The notes under the pieces were generated by a model. The model was not told where the DNA came from and made no database searches. It saw nothing but the letters and a program-made list of their open reading frames with translations. From Pseudomonas sp. RIT-562 (lineage in GTDB: Bacteria > Pseudomonadota > Gammaproteobacteria > Pseudomonadales > Pseudomonadaceae): a stretch of 33,324 nt of DNA. The stretch covers positions 1 through 33,324 of the forward strand of contig NZ_JAPJIV010000037.1 of assembly GCF_026241895.1 (NCBI RefSeq), written 5' to 3'. Shown here piece after piece: positions 17,289 through 24,943 of this stretch. Each line of letters begins with the position of its first letter. Within the stretch, counting starts at the first letter, position 1. The position numbers and the translations under genes were made by a program.

Positions 17289-18072
17289 TAGTTTTGTCGC
17301 CGTGCTCGGCGCCAGCGGTGTCGGCCTGGGCCGGCGCCAGGGCAGCGAAACCCTGTGGCTGGGCAGCGTCGGTTTCATCGACGAAGGCTTCCATGCCTGG
17401 GCCGTCGCCCTGGAAACCCTCGACCGCCTGCTGGGCGAACACGCCGCCGCCGGTGCGCAGTTGAGCGTGGTCGTATCGGGGCACTTCAGCCGCTTTTGCC
17501 TGGTGCCCTGGAGTGACCAGATCAACAGCCCCGAGGAGCTGCGTGGTTTTGCCCAACTGTGCTTCGAAGACCTCTACGGCGCGCCGACCCAGCCCTGGAA
17601 CCTGGTGCTGTCAGCCGAGCCTGCGGGTTACGACCGGATTGCCGCCGCGCTGCCGCAGGATCTGCTTGAGCGCCTGCGCACCCTGGTCAGCGCCCGGGGC
17701 CTGAAACTGCGGTCGGTACAGCCTTACCTGATGGCCGCCTTCAATCACTTTGATTCGAGCTTGGAGGCCGGCGACTTCCTGTTCGTGGTCGCCGAGCCGG
17801 TGCGCAGCGTGTTGCTGGTGGCGCGGGAAGGGCGCTGGGCTTCGGTGCGCTCGGTGGGCAGCAGCGACAGCGATGCCGCCTTGGCGGCGCTGATCGGTCG
17901 CGAAAGCCAGCTGCAAGCCTCTACCAGCGAGCGCCCGCTGAATGTGTACCTGCATGCGCCCGCACGCATCGATTCGCACCCGCAAGTGCCAGGTGTGCAC
18001 TTGCGCACTCTTGAAGAGGACCGGACAGCCGTACGTGACAGCCTGTACGTCATGTCCCGGGCGGTGGCCTGA
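17269..18072 (+). CDS. PilM/GspL-cytoplasmic-domain-like assembly protein
   Basis: 267 aa, starting at GTG 17269 inside the end of the ATPase gene with GAGGAG eight bases upstream (20-base overlap). It is soluble, with no membrane segment. Length and position (directly after the ATPase, directly before a PilN-like and a PilO-like gene) fit PilM or the actin-like cytoplasmic half of GspL/MshI. Strands such as FVAVLGASGVGLG, SVVVSGHFSRFCLVPW and LFVVAEPVRSVLLVAREG suit an actin-like fold, but phosphate-binding motifs are poor. The assignment rests mainly on gene order and size. It would couple the GspE ATPase to the inner-membrane PilN/PilO pair. Confidence 0.7.
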   Translation: MSLLSRDSFVAVLGASGVGLGRRQGSETLWLGSVGFIDEGFHAWAVALETLDRLLGEHAAAGAQLSVVVSGHFSRFCLVPWSDQINSPEELRGFAQLCFEDLYGAPTQPWNLVLSAEPAGYDRIAAALPQDLLERLRTLVSARGLKLRSVQPYLMAAFNHFDSSLEAGDFLFVVAEPVRSVLLVAREGRWASVRSVGSSDSDAALAALIGRESQLQASTSERPLNVYLHAPARIDSHPQVPGVHLRTLEEDRTAVRDSLYVMSRAVA

Positions 18073-18073
18073 G

Positions 18074-18619
18074 ATGCGCGCCCTGATGCTCGACTTCCAG
18101 CCACGTCGTCGCTGCGGTCCCCTGGGCTGGAGCCTGCTGGCCGCAGGCGTCGTGCTGGCGCTGACGTGCGTAGCGGTCGGCCAGCACCTCAGCGCTCAAT
18201 CCAGCCAGCAACAAGGTCACCTGCAAACGGCCCAGCGTGTACTCACTGGCGACACCGGCACCAAGTCCAGCCTGACCCCGGCGCAAATCCGCGAACAGGC
18301 GCAGAACCTGGCCGAGATGCGCAAGGTGTCGCAGCAGTTGCGCCGCCCCTGGGAGCACCTGTTCGCCACCCTCGAAAGCATGCCCCGGGACAACATCGCC
18401 CTGTTGACCCTGACCCCCGACGCCCGCAAGGGCCAGGTGCGGATCAGCGCCGAAGCCCGGGACCTGGAAGCCATGCTCGATTTCCATCGACGCCTCGAAG
18501 CCAGCGACGAGCTGTCGGACGTGTCGCTGCTGAGCCACGAAATCGTCGCCAACGTGCCGGAGCATCCGGTGCAATTCAACCTATCGGCTACCTGGGAGAT
18601 CGGCGATGCAAATCCCTAG
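18074..18619 (+). CDS. PilN/GspL-periplasmic-like inner-membrane assembly protein
   Basis: 181 aa with a bitopic layout: a short cytoplasmic N-terminus with basic residues (QPRRRCG), one membrane segment at about 17-37, and a periplasmic coiled-coil/ferredoxin-like domain. The region QNLAEMRKVSQQLRRPWEHLFATLESMP and the final strand VQFNLSATWE are typical of PilN/MshI C-terminal domains. It begins two bases after the previous stop and overlaps the next gene by 14 bases, so expression is tightly coupled. In type IV pili PilN links PilM to PilO; the same is expected here in a secretion machine. Primary sequence is divergent, so the call relies on topology plus order. Confidence 0.75.
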   Translation: MRALMLDFQPRRRCGPLGWSLLAAGVVLALTCVAVGQHLSAQSSQQQGHLQTAQRVLTGDTGTKSSLTPAQIREQAQNLAEMRKVSQQLRRPWEHLFATLESMPRDNIALLTLTPDARKGQVRISAEARDLEAMLDFHRRLEASDELSDVSLLSHEIVANVPEHPVQFNLSATWEIGDANP

Positions 18620-19154
18620 ATTGATCGTCCACGAATACCTGCAAGGCCTGGGCGTGCCCGGGCTTGCCGGAATCGCCCTGGTGGTGCTGGCGCTGGTGTA
18701 CGGCCTGGCCGGCCTGCTGCCCGATTGGCAGTCGCTGCAACAGCTCAGCCAGCAGACCCGGGAAGCCGGTGAATACCTGGCCAAGGTTGAAGAGGGCAGC
18801 GTCGCCGCGCCAGTGGTGCCGCAGCGCCAGCTCGACGACTTCCGCAGCAAGTTGCCGTCCCAGCCCCAGGCGACCGTGGCCATCGACAAGATCTACGCGC
18901 TGGCCGCCCAGGAACGCATCACCCTGGCGCGGGGTGAATACTCCCTGGGCATTGATCCCAAGACCCACCTGGCGCGGTATCAGATCCTGCTGCCGGTGCG
19001 CGGCAGCTATCCGCAACTGCGGCGCTTCCTGCACGCCTTGCTCGGCCAGCTGCCGGCGGTGGTGGTGGAGGACGTGGAGTTCCAGCGCAAGAAGATCGCC
19101 GACACCGACCTGACCGGACGGATCCGCATGACCCTTTACCTGTCGAGGTCGTGA
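18606..19154 (+). CDS. PilO/GspM-like inner-membrane assembly protein
   Basis: 182 aa with one N-terminal membrane segment (about 18-38), then a coiled-coil stretch (LQQLSQQTREAGEYLAKVEEG) and a ferredoxin-like periplasmic domain. The end matches PilO/GspMb features (RYQILLPVRGSYPQLRRFL, then a final strand IRMTLYLSRS). It overlaps the PilN-like gene by 14 bases and the next gene by one base. It should pair with the PilN-like protein in the periplasm to form the alignment complex between platform and secretin. Confidence 0.8.
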   Translation: MQIPRLIVHEYLQGLGVPGLAGIALVVLALVYGLAGLLPDWQSLQQLSQQTREAGEYLAKVEEGSVAAPVVPQRQLDDFRSKLPSQPQATVAIDKIYALAAQERITLARGEYSLGIDPKTHLARYQILLPVRGSYPQLRRFLHALLGQLPAVVVEDVEFQRKKIADTDLTGRIRMTLYLSRS

Positions 19155-19672
19155 TGAAAAGCCAACGCGTAGTGGGCTGGCTGGCGTTCCTCGGGGTTGC
19201 CGCCGCCCTGACCTGGGGCAGCGAATTCTTCCAGGCGGCAGACGAGGGCGAAGAGGCCGTGGCCGTGGTGGCCAATCCGGGCAAAAGCAAGATTCGCGGC
19301 GCCTTGCCGGCCGCTCCCGCCGCTGGTAAACCAGCGCCGATCAAGGACCTGAGCCCGGCCGGCGACCTGTTCGCCGCCCGCAGCTGGAAAGCGGCGCCGA
19401 CCCTGGCCGTGGTCACCGAACAACCCGTCAATGTCACCCCGGTGGTGCAAGCCCCTAGCGCACCGCCCATGCCTTTCCAGTTCGTCGGCAGGCTGGATGA
19501 CCGTACCGATCTGCAGGTGTTTTTGCAGAACGGCGAAAAAATATACGTCGTGCGCAAAGGGGATGTGATCGACGAAACGTGGCGGATCGAGGGCATTTCC
19601 GATGTGGAACTGAGCTTTGTCTACCTGCCTTTGCATTTGTCTCAGACGCTGTCTGTGGGGAGCACGCAATGA
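19154..19672 (+). CDS. PilP/GspC-like periplasmic connector protein
   Basis: 172 aa with an N-terminal hydrophobic segment (about 6-22), a long Ala/Pro-rich linker (about 30-100), and a C-terminal homology-region domain (about 110-165; FQFVGRLDDRTDLQVFLQ, then YVVRKGDVIDETWRIEGI). This HR domain is shared by PilP and GspC and contacts the secretin N-domain. ATG 19154 has GAGG five bases upstream; the GTG at 19151 is not needed. There is no PDZ domain and no clear lipobox. It sits just before the secretin gene with a 4-base overlap, as pilP precedes pilQ. Confidence 0.78.
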   Translation: MKSQRVVGWLAFLGVAAALTWGSEFFQAADEGEEAVAVVANPGKSKIRGALPAAPAAGKPAPIKDLSPAGDLFAARSWKAAPTLAVVTEQPVNVTPVVQAPSAPPMPFQFVGRLDDRTDLQVFLQNGEKIYVVRKGDVIDETWRIEGISDVELSFVYLPLHLSQTLSVGSTQ

Positions 19673-21504
19673 ACCGATCCCGTATGCTGATAAGCCTTGT
19701 CTGCCTGTGTGCAGGATTGGCCGCGTGCAGTTCCGCGCAGGTTGCCAAACAAGAGGCGTCCGACCTGATTGAGTCGGGACAGTACGAAGCCGGCCTGGCC
19801 CGAATCGAGGAAGGCCTGCGCGAAAACCCGCGCGATACCGAGCTGCACCTGGCCTTGAACAGCAGCCGCGCCCGGGCAGTCACCGCCTTGCTGACCCAGG
19901 CCGACATGGATCGCGCCCAGCGTGATTTTGCCTCGGCCCGCATGGGCTATGGCCGAGTGTTGACCATCGAGCCGAACAACCGGCGGGCCCAGGAATCCCT
20001 GAGCCAACTCGAACATATGCGCAGCCAGGACGAAAAACTCGAGCTGGCCCGTGGCGACCTGCGCCGTGGTGACATCTACGCCGCCGACCGCCAGGTCAAG
20101 CAGATCCTCGAACTGGACCCCAAGAACGAAGGCGCCCTGGACCTGCAAAGCAACATTCGCCTGGTGCAGAGCCGCAACGTCGTGCAGTACCCACAGCTGC
20201 GCACTCGTCTGGATCGGCCAGTGACCCTGGAGTTTCGCGACGCCAACCTCAAGACCATCTTCGAAGTGCTGTCCCAGGTCGCTGGCCTGAATTTCATCTT
20301 CGACAAGGACCTGCGCCCGGACATGAAAGCCACCATCTTCGTGCGTGACGTGCGCATCGAAGACGCCGTGGCCCTACTGCTGCAACAGAACCAGTTGCAC
20401 CAGAAAGTGGTGAACGAAAACACCCTGCTGATCTACCCGGATTCGCCACAGAAGCTCAAGGACTATCAAGAGCTGGTGATGCGCACGTTCTACCTGACCA
20501 GCATCGACGCCAACACCGCGCTGAACATGATCAAGACCATGCTCAAGACCCGCGACGTGTTCGTCGACGAACGCCTCAACACCCTGACCATGCGTGACAG
20601 CGAAGACGCGATTCGCATGGCGGAAAAACTCCTGCAGTCCCAGGACCAGTCCAACCCGGAAGTGGTGCTGGAAGTCGAAGTGATGGAAGTTGCCCGCCAG
20701 CGCATTCTCGACCTCGGTCTGCAATGGCCAAACACCTTTGGTGTACTCACCAGTGACGGTCAGCCGGTATCGGTGCTCGATCAACTGCGCGGCATCAACT
20801 CCAGCCGCATCTCGATCTCGCCTTCGCCGCAAGCCAAGATCAACGCCCAGGACAAGGACATCAACACCTTGGCCAGCCCGGTGATCCGGGTGAGCAACCG
20901 CGAGCAGGCGCGCATCCACATCGGCCAGCGCGTGCCGATCATCAGCGCCACCTCGGTGCCTTCGACCCAAGGCCCGGTGATCACCGAAAGCGTGACTTAC
21001 CTGGATGTCGGTCTGAAACTCGAAGTGCAGCCAATCGTGCATTTGAACAACGAAGTGGCGATCAAGATCGCCCTCGAAGTCAGCAACGCGACCCCGCTGG
21101 AACCGACCCGCCAGGGCACCATTCCGGTCCAGGTCGACACCCGTAATGCCCAGACCACCTTGCGCCTGCACGACGGCGAAACGCAGATCCTCGCCGGGCT
21201 GATGCGCAACGATCATGGCAGCAACGGCAACAAGATTCCCGGCCTGGGCGACATCCCCGGCATAGGCCGGCTGTTCGGCAGTAACCGCGACGACGTCAGC
21301 AAATCGGAACTGGTGCTGTCGATCACCCCACGCATCGTACGCAACCTGCCGTACCAGAGCCCGTCGGACATGGAGTTCCCGACCGGTACCGAAACCAGCA
21401 TGCACATCCAGGCCCCGGACCGCTCGATGGACACCGCGATCCGCACCGAAACCATGGGCACGCCGGTGGTTGCCGCCACCCGTGTCGTCGTCGAGAAGCC
21501 TTGA
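19669..21504 (+). CDS. Outer-membrane secretin lipoprotein with N-terminal TPR region (XcpQ/MshL-like)
   Basis: 611 aa. A lipoprotein signal has its lipobox at LAAC with Cys20, so the protein is probably lipidated and self-piloting. TPR-like helices (about 22-165; ESGQYEAGLARIEEGL, then RGDIYAADRQVKQILELDP) precede an STN/N0 domain (about 183-235, VTLEFRDANLKTIFEVLSQV) and an N1 domain. The secretin barrel (about 330-590) carries VPIISATSVPS, YLDVGLKLEVQP and the family signature GNKIPGLGDIPGIGRLF. GGGGAG precedes the ATG by six bases. It forms the outer-membrane channel of the Xcm machine. A TPR-containing secretin is not the standard GspD form and resembles MSHA/tight-type secretins. Confidence 0.94.
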   Translation: MNRSRMLISLVCLCAGLAACSSAQVAKQEASDLIESGQYEAGLARIEEGLRENPRDTELHLALNSSRARAVTALLTQADMDRAQRDFASARMGYGRVLTIEPNNRRAQESLSQLEHMRSQDEKLELARGDLRRGDIYAADRQVKQILELDPKNEGALDLQSNIRLVQSRNVVQYPQLRTRLDRPVTLEFRDANLKTIFEVLSQVAGLNFIFDKDLRPDMKATIFVRDVRIEDAVALLLQQNQLHQKVVNENTLLIYPDSPQKLKDYQELVMRTFYLTSIDANTALNMIKTMLKTRDVFVDERLNTLTMRDSEDAIRMAEKLLQSQDQSNPEVVLEVEVMEVARQRILDLGLQWPNTFGVLTSDGQPVSVLDQLRGINSSRISISPSPQAKINAQDKDINTLASPVIRVSNREQARIHIGQRVPIISATSVPSTQGPVITESVTYLDVGLKLEVQPIVHLNNEVAIKIALEVSNATPLEPTRQGTIPVQVDTRNAQTTLRLHDGETQILAGLMRNDHGSNGNKIPGLGDIPGIGRLFGSNRDDVSKSELVLSITPRIVRNLPYQSPSDMEFPTGTETSMHIQAPDRSMDTAIRTETMGTPVVAATRVVVEKP

Positions 21505-21506
21505 TC

Positions 21507-21980
21507 ATGAACGCCTCGCAACGCGGTTTTACCCTGATCGAAGTCGTGGTGACGCTGGCCCTGATCGGCCTGCTGGCCGGCATGGCCGCGCCGCTGACCG
21601 AGACCGTGGTGCGCCGGGGCAAGGAGCAGGACCTGCGCACCGCGCTGTACCAGATTCGCGATGCCATCGACGCCTACAAGCGCGCGTTCGATGCCGGTTA
21701 TATCGAGAAGTCGCTGAACAGCAGCGGCTACCCGCCGAACCTGCAAGTGCTGGTGGACGGCGTGCGTGATGTGCGCAGTGCCAAGGGGGCCAAGTTCTAC
21801 TTTTTACGGCGCATTCCTCACGACCCGCTGGCCGCGGTCAAGCGTGACGACGAGGGTGGTTGGGGCCTGCGCGCCTATGACAGTTCGGCCCAGAACCCGC
21901 GTGAGGGGGAGGACGTCTTCGACGTTTATTCCCAGGCTCGCGGCAAGGGGCTCAACGGCGTCGCCTATAGGGAGTGGTGA
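21507..21980 (+). CDS. xcmT2: GspG-like pseudopilin (XcmT2)
   Basis: 157 aa. The prepilin site RG|FTLIEVVV places Gly7 at -1, Phe8 at +1 and Glu12 at +5, so the protein should be processed by the genomic prepilin peptidase. A T2SSG-like body follows (QIRDAIDAYKRAFD, PPNLQVLVDGV, RRIPHDPL, then WGLRAYDSS), more divergent than XcmT1. It starts just after the secretin stop. Position and neighbours match xcmT2 of P. putida GB-1, where two xcpT-related genes lie beside xcmX. Confidence 0.9.
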   Translation: MNASQRGFTLIEVVVTLALIGLLAGMAAPLTETVVRRGKEQDLRTALYQIRDAIDAYKRAFDAGYIEKSLNSSGYPPNLQVLVDGVRDVRSAKGAKFYFLRRIPHDPLAAVKRDDEGGWGLRAYDSSAQNPREGEDVFDVYSQARGKGLNGVAYREW

Positions 21981-21984
21981 GATC

Positions 21985-22359
21985 ATGCGTCGGCAAAAGG
22001 GTTTTACCCTGCTGGAATTGATGGTGGTCATGGCAATCATCGCAACCCTGATGACCATTGCCCTGCCGCGTTATTTCAACAGCCTGGAAACGTCCAGGGA
22101 GACCACCCTGCGCCAGAGCCTGTCGTCGATGCGCGAGGCGCTGGATCACTACTACGGCGACACCGGGCGCTATCCGGATTCCATCGAACAATTGGTCGAA
22201 CAACGTTACCTGCGCAACCCGCCGATGGACCCGATCACCGAACGCAAGGACGCCTGGGTCATGGTCGCGCCACCGGAAGGTGTGGCCGGCGGCGTGGCCG
22301 ACATCAAGAGCGGAGCCACAGGGAGGGCGCGTGATGGCAGCCTATATTCCGAGTGGTAG
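21985..22359 (+). CDS. xcmT3: GspG-like pseudopilin, short (XcmT3)
   Basis: 124 aa. The prepilin site KG|FTLLELMVV gives Gly6 at -1, Phe7 at +1 and Glu11 at +5. The body is compact (LSSMREALDHYYGDTGRYPDS, then LRNPPMDPITERKDAW) and ends SLYSEW, which echoes the YREW end of XcmT2. It starts four bases after the stop of xcmT2, with GGAG about ten bases upstream. With XcmT1 and XcmT2 this makes three GspG-type subunits, while no GspH, GspI or GspJ homologue is visible. Confidence 0.9.
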   Translation: MRRQKGFTLLELMVVMAIIATLMTIALPRYFNSLETSRETTLRQSLSSMREALDHYYGDTGRYPDSIEQLVEQRYLRNPPMDPITERKDAWVMVAPPEGVAGGVADIKSGATGRARDGSLYSEW

Positions 22360-22873
22360 GCCGTCCGGCGAGGGCGGTTTCACCTACCTGGGCGTGCTGT
22401 TCCTGATCATGGTCATGGGCATGGGCCTGGCCAGTGCCGGCGAGCTGTGGTCGACCGCTTCGCGGCGGGATCGCGAGAAGCAGCTGCTGTGGGTCGGCAC
22501 CCAGTATGCCCAGGCACTGCGCAGCTACTACCGCAGCTCGCCAGGCCTGGCGCAGTACCCCAAGGAGCTCGAAGACCTGTTGGACGACCAGCGTTTTCCA
22601 ACGCCCAAGCACCATATTCGCCAGCTCTATCCTGACCCGATCGGCGGCGGTGAGTGGAGCCTGCAACGGGGCTTCGATGGCCGCATCACCGGCCTCAGCA
22701 GCCCGTCCACCGACAAGCCGCTCAAGCAGGTGGACTTCCCAAGCCAATGGTCGGACTTCACCGGCATGGCCAGCTACAAGGACTGGCAGTTCGTTGCCGA
22801 AAAAGCCTTCCTCGACGGCGCTTCCGGCCCGGCCAAGGGACAGTCCACCGCGCCCCAGGCGCTGCAGCCATGA
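22334..22873 (+). CDS. xcmX: Atypical pseudopilin-related protein (XcmX)
   Basis: 179 aa, starting 26 bases inside xcmT3 with GGAGG seven bases before ATG 22334. A prepilin-like N-terminus (SGEGG|FTYLGVLFLIMVMG) has Gly15/Phe16 at the cleavage point, but mature position 5 is Gly20 instead of the usual Glu. A hydrophobic helix and a long coil follow (LASAGELWSTASRRDREKQL), then HHIRQLYPDPIGGGEW and PSQWSDFTGMASYKDWQF. In P. putida GB-1 a transposon in xcmX stops export of the Mn-oxidising factor, and xcmX lies between xcmT2/T3 and csmEFG exactly as here. It may cap the pseudopilus tip, as GspK does. Confidence 0.9.
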   Translation: MAAYIPSGRPSGEGGFTYLGVLFLIMVMGMGLASAGELWSTASRRDREKQLLWVGTQYAQALRSYYRSSPGLAQYPKELEDLLDDQRFPTPKHHIRQLYPDPIGGGEWSLQRGFDGRITGLSSPSTDKPLKQVDFPSQWSDFTGMASYKDWQFVAEKAFLDGASGPAKGQSTAPQALQP

Positions 22874-23262
22874 TCCGCCAATGGCTGGCCGCCATGGCCC
22901 TGGCACTGGTGCTGCCTTTGGCTTCGGCCGGGGAAGAGGACGAAATGATGGGCTTCATCGTCGATGACACGATCTCGCACATCGGCCACGACTTTTACTA
23001 CTCGTTCAGTGAACGCCTGCGTGCCACCAGCCCGATGGATTTCAACCTGGTGGTCCGCGAACGACCTTCGGCACGCTGGGGCAGCCTGGTGACCGTGGAA
23101 TATCAACAACGCCTGGTTTACCGGCGCTTCCTGGCGCCGAACACCGTGGAGCTCAAGGACGAGGCTTATGACGCCGCCGACTGGGTTCGCGGGCAGATTG
23201 TCCAGCGCAAGCTGGAAAACTTGTTGCAAGACACCACGGACCTTGAGAGGGACGAATTATGA
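22870..23262 (+). CDS. csgE: Curli secretion specificity factor CsgE-like (CsmE)
   Basis: 130 aa, close to the usual CsgE length. A signal peptide ends near ASA (about residue 20). The family region MGFIVDDTISHIGHDFYYSFSE and the later VVRERPSARWGS and VYRRFL strands identify CsgE, the periplasmic cap of the CsgG channel that selects curlin subunits. ATG 22870 overlaps the xcmX stop by four bases. Such tight coupling to a pseudopilin gene suggests the secretion machine and the curli exporter are made together. Confidence 0.93.
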   Translation: MIRQWLAAMALALVLPLASAGEEDEMMGFIVDDTISHIGHDFYYSFSERLRATSPMDFNLVVRERPSARWGSLVTVEYQQRLVYRRFLAPNTVELKDEAYDAADWVRGQIVQRKLENLLQDTTDLERDEL

Positions 23263-23693
23263 ATACGAAATTGTTTTCGCAGCGCACCGCGCTGTCGCTG
23301 GCCGGCATGTGGTTGCTCGGGTTTACCGGCTGCGGCCTGGTGCAAGCCACGGAGCTGGTGTACACGCCGATCAATCCATCGTTCGGTGGCAACCCGTTGA
23401 ACGGCACCTGGCTGCTCAACAACGCTCAGGCGCAGAACGACTACGACGACCCCGACCTGAAGGATCGCACCTCGATCGCCGGCACCTCGGCCCTCGAACG
23501 CTTCAGCAGCCAGTTGCAATCGCGCCTGCTGGGGCAGTTGCTGGACAACATCTCCACCGGCAATACGGGGAGCCTGTCCACCGACGCTTTCATCGTCAAC
23601 GTCATCGACGATTCGGGCGCGCTGACGATTGAAGTGACGGACCGGGCGACCGGTGAAATTTCGGAAATCCTGGTGAACGGCCTGGCTCCTTGA
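23259..23693 (+). CDS. csgF: Curli assembly factor CsgF-like (CsmF)
   Basis: 144 aa with a signal peptide of about 31 residues. The mature N-terminus carries the CsgF signature (ELVYTPINPSFGGNPLNG), the segment that plugs into the CsgG pore. In E. coli CsgF anchors the CsgB nucleator at the cell surface. It overlaps csgE by four bases and is followed by csgG after 27 nt. Length is normal for the family. Confidence 0.95.
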   Translation: MNTKLFSQRTALSLAGMWLLGFTGCGLVQATELVYTPINPSFGGNPLNGTWLLNNAQAQNDYDDPDLKDRTSIAGTSALERFSSQLQSRLLGQLLDNISTGNTGSLSTDAFIVNVIDDSGALTIEVTDRATGEISEILVNGLAP

Positions 23694-23720
23694 GCCAAGG
23701 AACGATGGGGAGTAACGGAC

Positions 23721-24587
23721 ATGAAAAAAATAATTTTGCTAGGGATGCTGTTGGCGACCTTACAGGGTTGCAGCCTGCGCGAGCCGATGTCGGCCGAGCA
23801 GGACACCGAAACCCCGACCCTGACCCCCAGGGCGTCAACCTACTACGACTTGCTCAAGCTGCCGCGCCCCAAGGGCCGCTTGATGGCGGTGGTGTACGGC
23901 TTCCGCGACCAGACCGGCCAGTACAAACCGACCCCGGCCAGCTCCTTTTCCACCAGCGTGACCCAAGGCGCGGCGAGCATGCTGATGGACGCCATGCAAG
24001 CCAGCGGCTGGTTCGTGGTGCTGGAACGTGAAGGGCTGCAGAATCTGCTGACCGAGCGCAAGATCATTCGCGCTTCGCAGAAAAAGCCCAACACGCCGAT
24101 GAACATCCAGGCCGAGCTGCCACCGCTGCAGGCGGCGAATATGATGCTCGAAGGCGGCATCATCGCCTACGACACCAACGTGCGCAGCGGCGGGGAAGGG
24201 GCGCGCTACCTGGGCATCGACATCTCCCGCGAGTACCGGGTCGACCAGGTCACCGTGAACCTGCGCGCGGTGGACGTACGCAGCGGCCAGGTGCTGGCCA
24301 ACGTGATGACCAGCAAGACCATTTATTCCGTAGGCCGCAGCGCCGGGGTGTTCAAGTTCATTGAGTTCAAGAAACTGCTCGAGGCCGAAGTCGGCTACAC
24401 CACCAACGAACCGGCGCAGCTGTGCGTGCTGTCGGCCATTGAATCGGCGGTCGGCCACCTGTTGTCCCAGGGCATAGAACGCAAGATGTGGCAGGTCGCC
24501 GGTGACAACTCGACACCGCCACAGAATGAAACCATGGAGCGCTACCTGTCGCAGAATCGCGTGGTGCCAGAGGGTGAGGAGGAATGA
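23721..24587 (+). CDS. csgG: Curli export channel lipoprotein CsgG-like (CsmG)
   Basis: 288 aa with a lipoprotein signal (lipobox LQGC, Cys17). Family landmarks are RPKGRLMAVVYGFRDQTGQY, the constriction-region-like SSFSTSVTQGA, FVVLEREGLQNLLTERKII and the transmembrane-strand region YRVDQVTVNLRAVDVRSGQVL. It forms the nonameric outer-membrane pore through which curlin subunits pass. It is the last gene of the collinear operon that starts at the response regulator. Its likely cargo genes (csgB/csgA-like) are 3-5 kb away on the opposite strand, separated by the Rhs insertion. Confidence 0.96.
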   Translation: MKKIILLGMLLATLQGCSLREPMSAEQDTETPTLTPRASTYYDLLKLPRPKGRLMAVVYGFRDQTGQYKPTPASSFSTSVTQGAASMLMDAMQASGWFVVLEREGLQNLLTERKIIRASQKKPNTPMNIQAELPPLQAANMMLEGGIIAYDTNVRSGGEGARYLGIDISREYRVDQVTVNLRAVDVRSGQVLANVMTSKTIYSVGRSAGVFKFIEFKKLLEAEVGYTTNEPAQLCVLSAIESAVGHLLSQGIERKMWQVAGDNSTPPQNETMERYLSQNRVVPEGEEE

Positions 24588-24593
24588 GCGGGG

Positions 24594-24815
24594 CTGTGGG
24601 GCAAGGCTTGCCCGCGATGGCAGAGTGTCAGCCAACCCATTCTCCAGCTGAAAGACCATCGCGAGCAGGCTCACTCCTACAGGGATCTGCTGCGAACACA
24701 GCTTTTGTGCACGACTCAGGTCAACTGTAGGAGCTGGCTTGCCTGCGAAAGCGCTGTGTCAGCCGCCAGATTCGTCAACTGAAAGACCTTCGCGGGCAAG
24801 CCGCGCACCCACAGG
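24594..24815. repeat. Two REPINs in the gap before the first Rhs gene
   Basis: REP doublet one has arms at 24594-24620 and 24656-24683; doublet two has arms at 24725-24752 and 24788-24815. They share the GGAGC..GGCTTGCC core with several mismatches. This fills most of the 356-nt gene-free stretch after csgG. The remaining ~130 bases hold no recognisable gene, only the ribosome-binding site (GGAG, 24935-24938) of the next gene. Hairpins here would end or stabilise the csg transcript. Confidence 0.88.
24614..24815 (+). repeat. Direct repeat copy A upstream of Rhs gene 1
   Basis: About 202 bp, beginning GCGATGG and ending CCCACAGG. It is highly similar to 26026-26226, with only scattered mismatches (for example both contain AGTGTCAGCC, TCTCCAGCTGAAAGACCATC and GGAGCTGGCTTGCC). 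Its offset from the Rhs start codon is nearly the same in both copies, so it marks one boundary of a duplicated unit of about 1.4 kb. Confidence 0.88.
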
Positions 24816-24943
24816 TGGCTTAAGTGCACACGACTCCGATGCTCCACGAAATTTAACTGTACGAGACTAGCAGTTCTGCCAGTACCCCAATTTGGCACAT
24901 CCATGGATACTCCAGCGCATCTACAAATTCGCTCGGAGCATCC

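Noticed and set aside
15597..17525. Long open frame antisense to the GspE-like ATPase
   Set aside because: The plus strand carries intact Walker motifs and the zinc cysteines; the antisense frame has only low-complexity His/Gln/Val-rich sequence.
24890..24915. A TTGGCACA-like -24 element before the first Rhs gene
   Set aside because: Ten bases after the GG the sequence is GA rather than GC, so the -12 element is missing.
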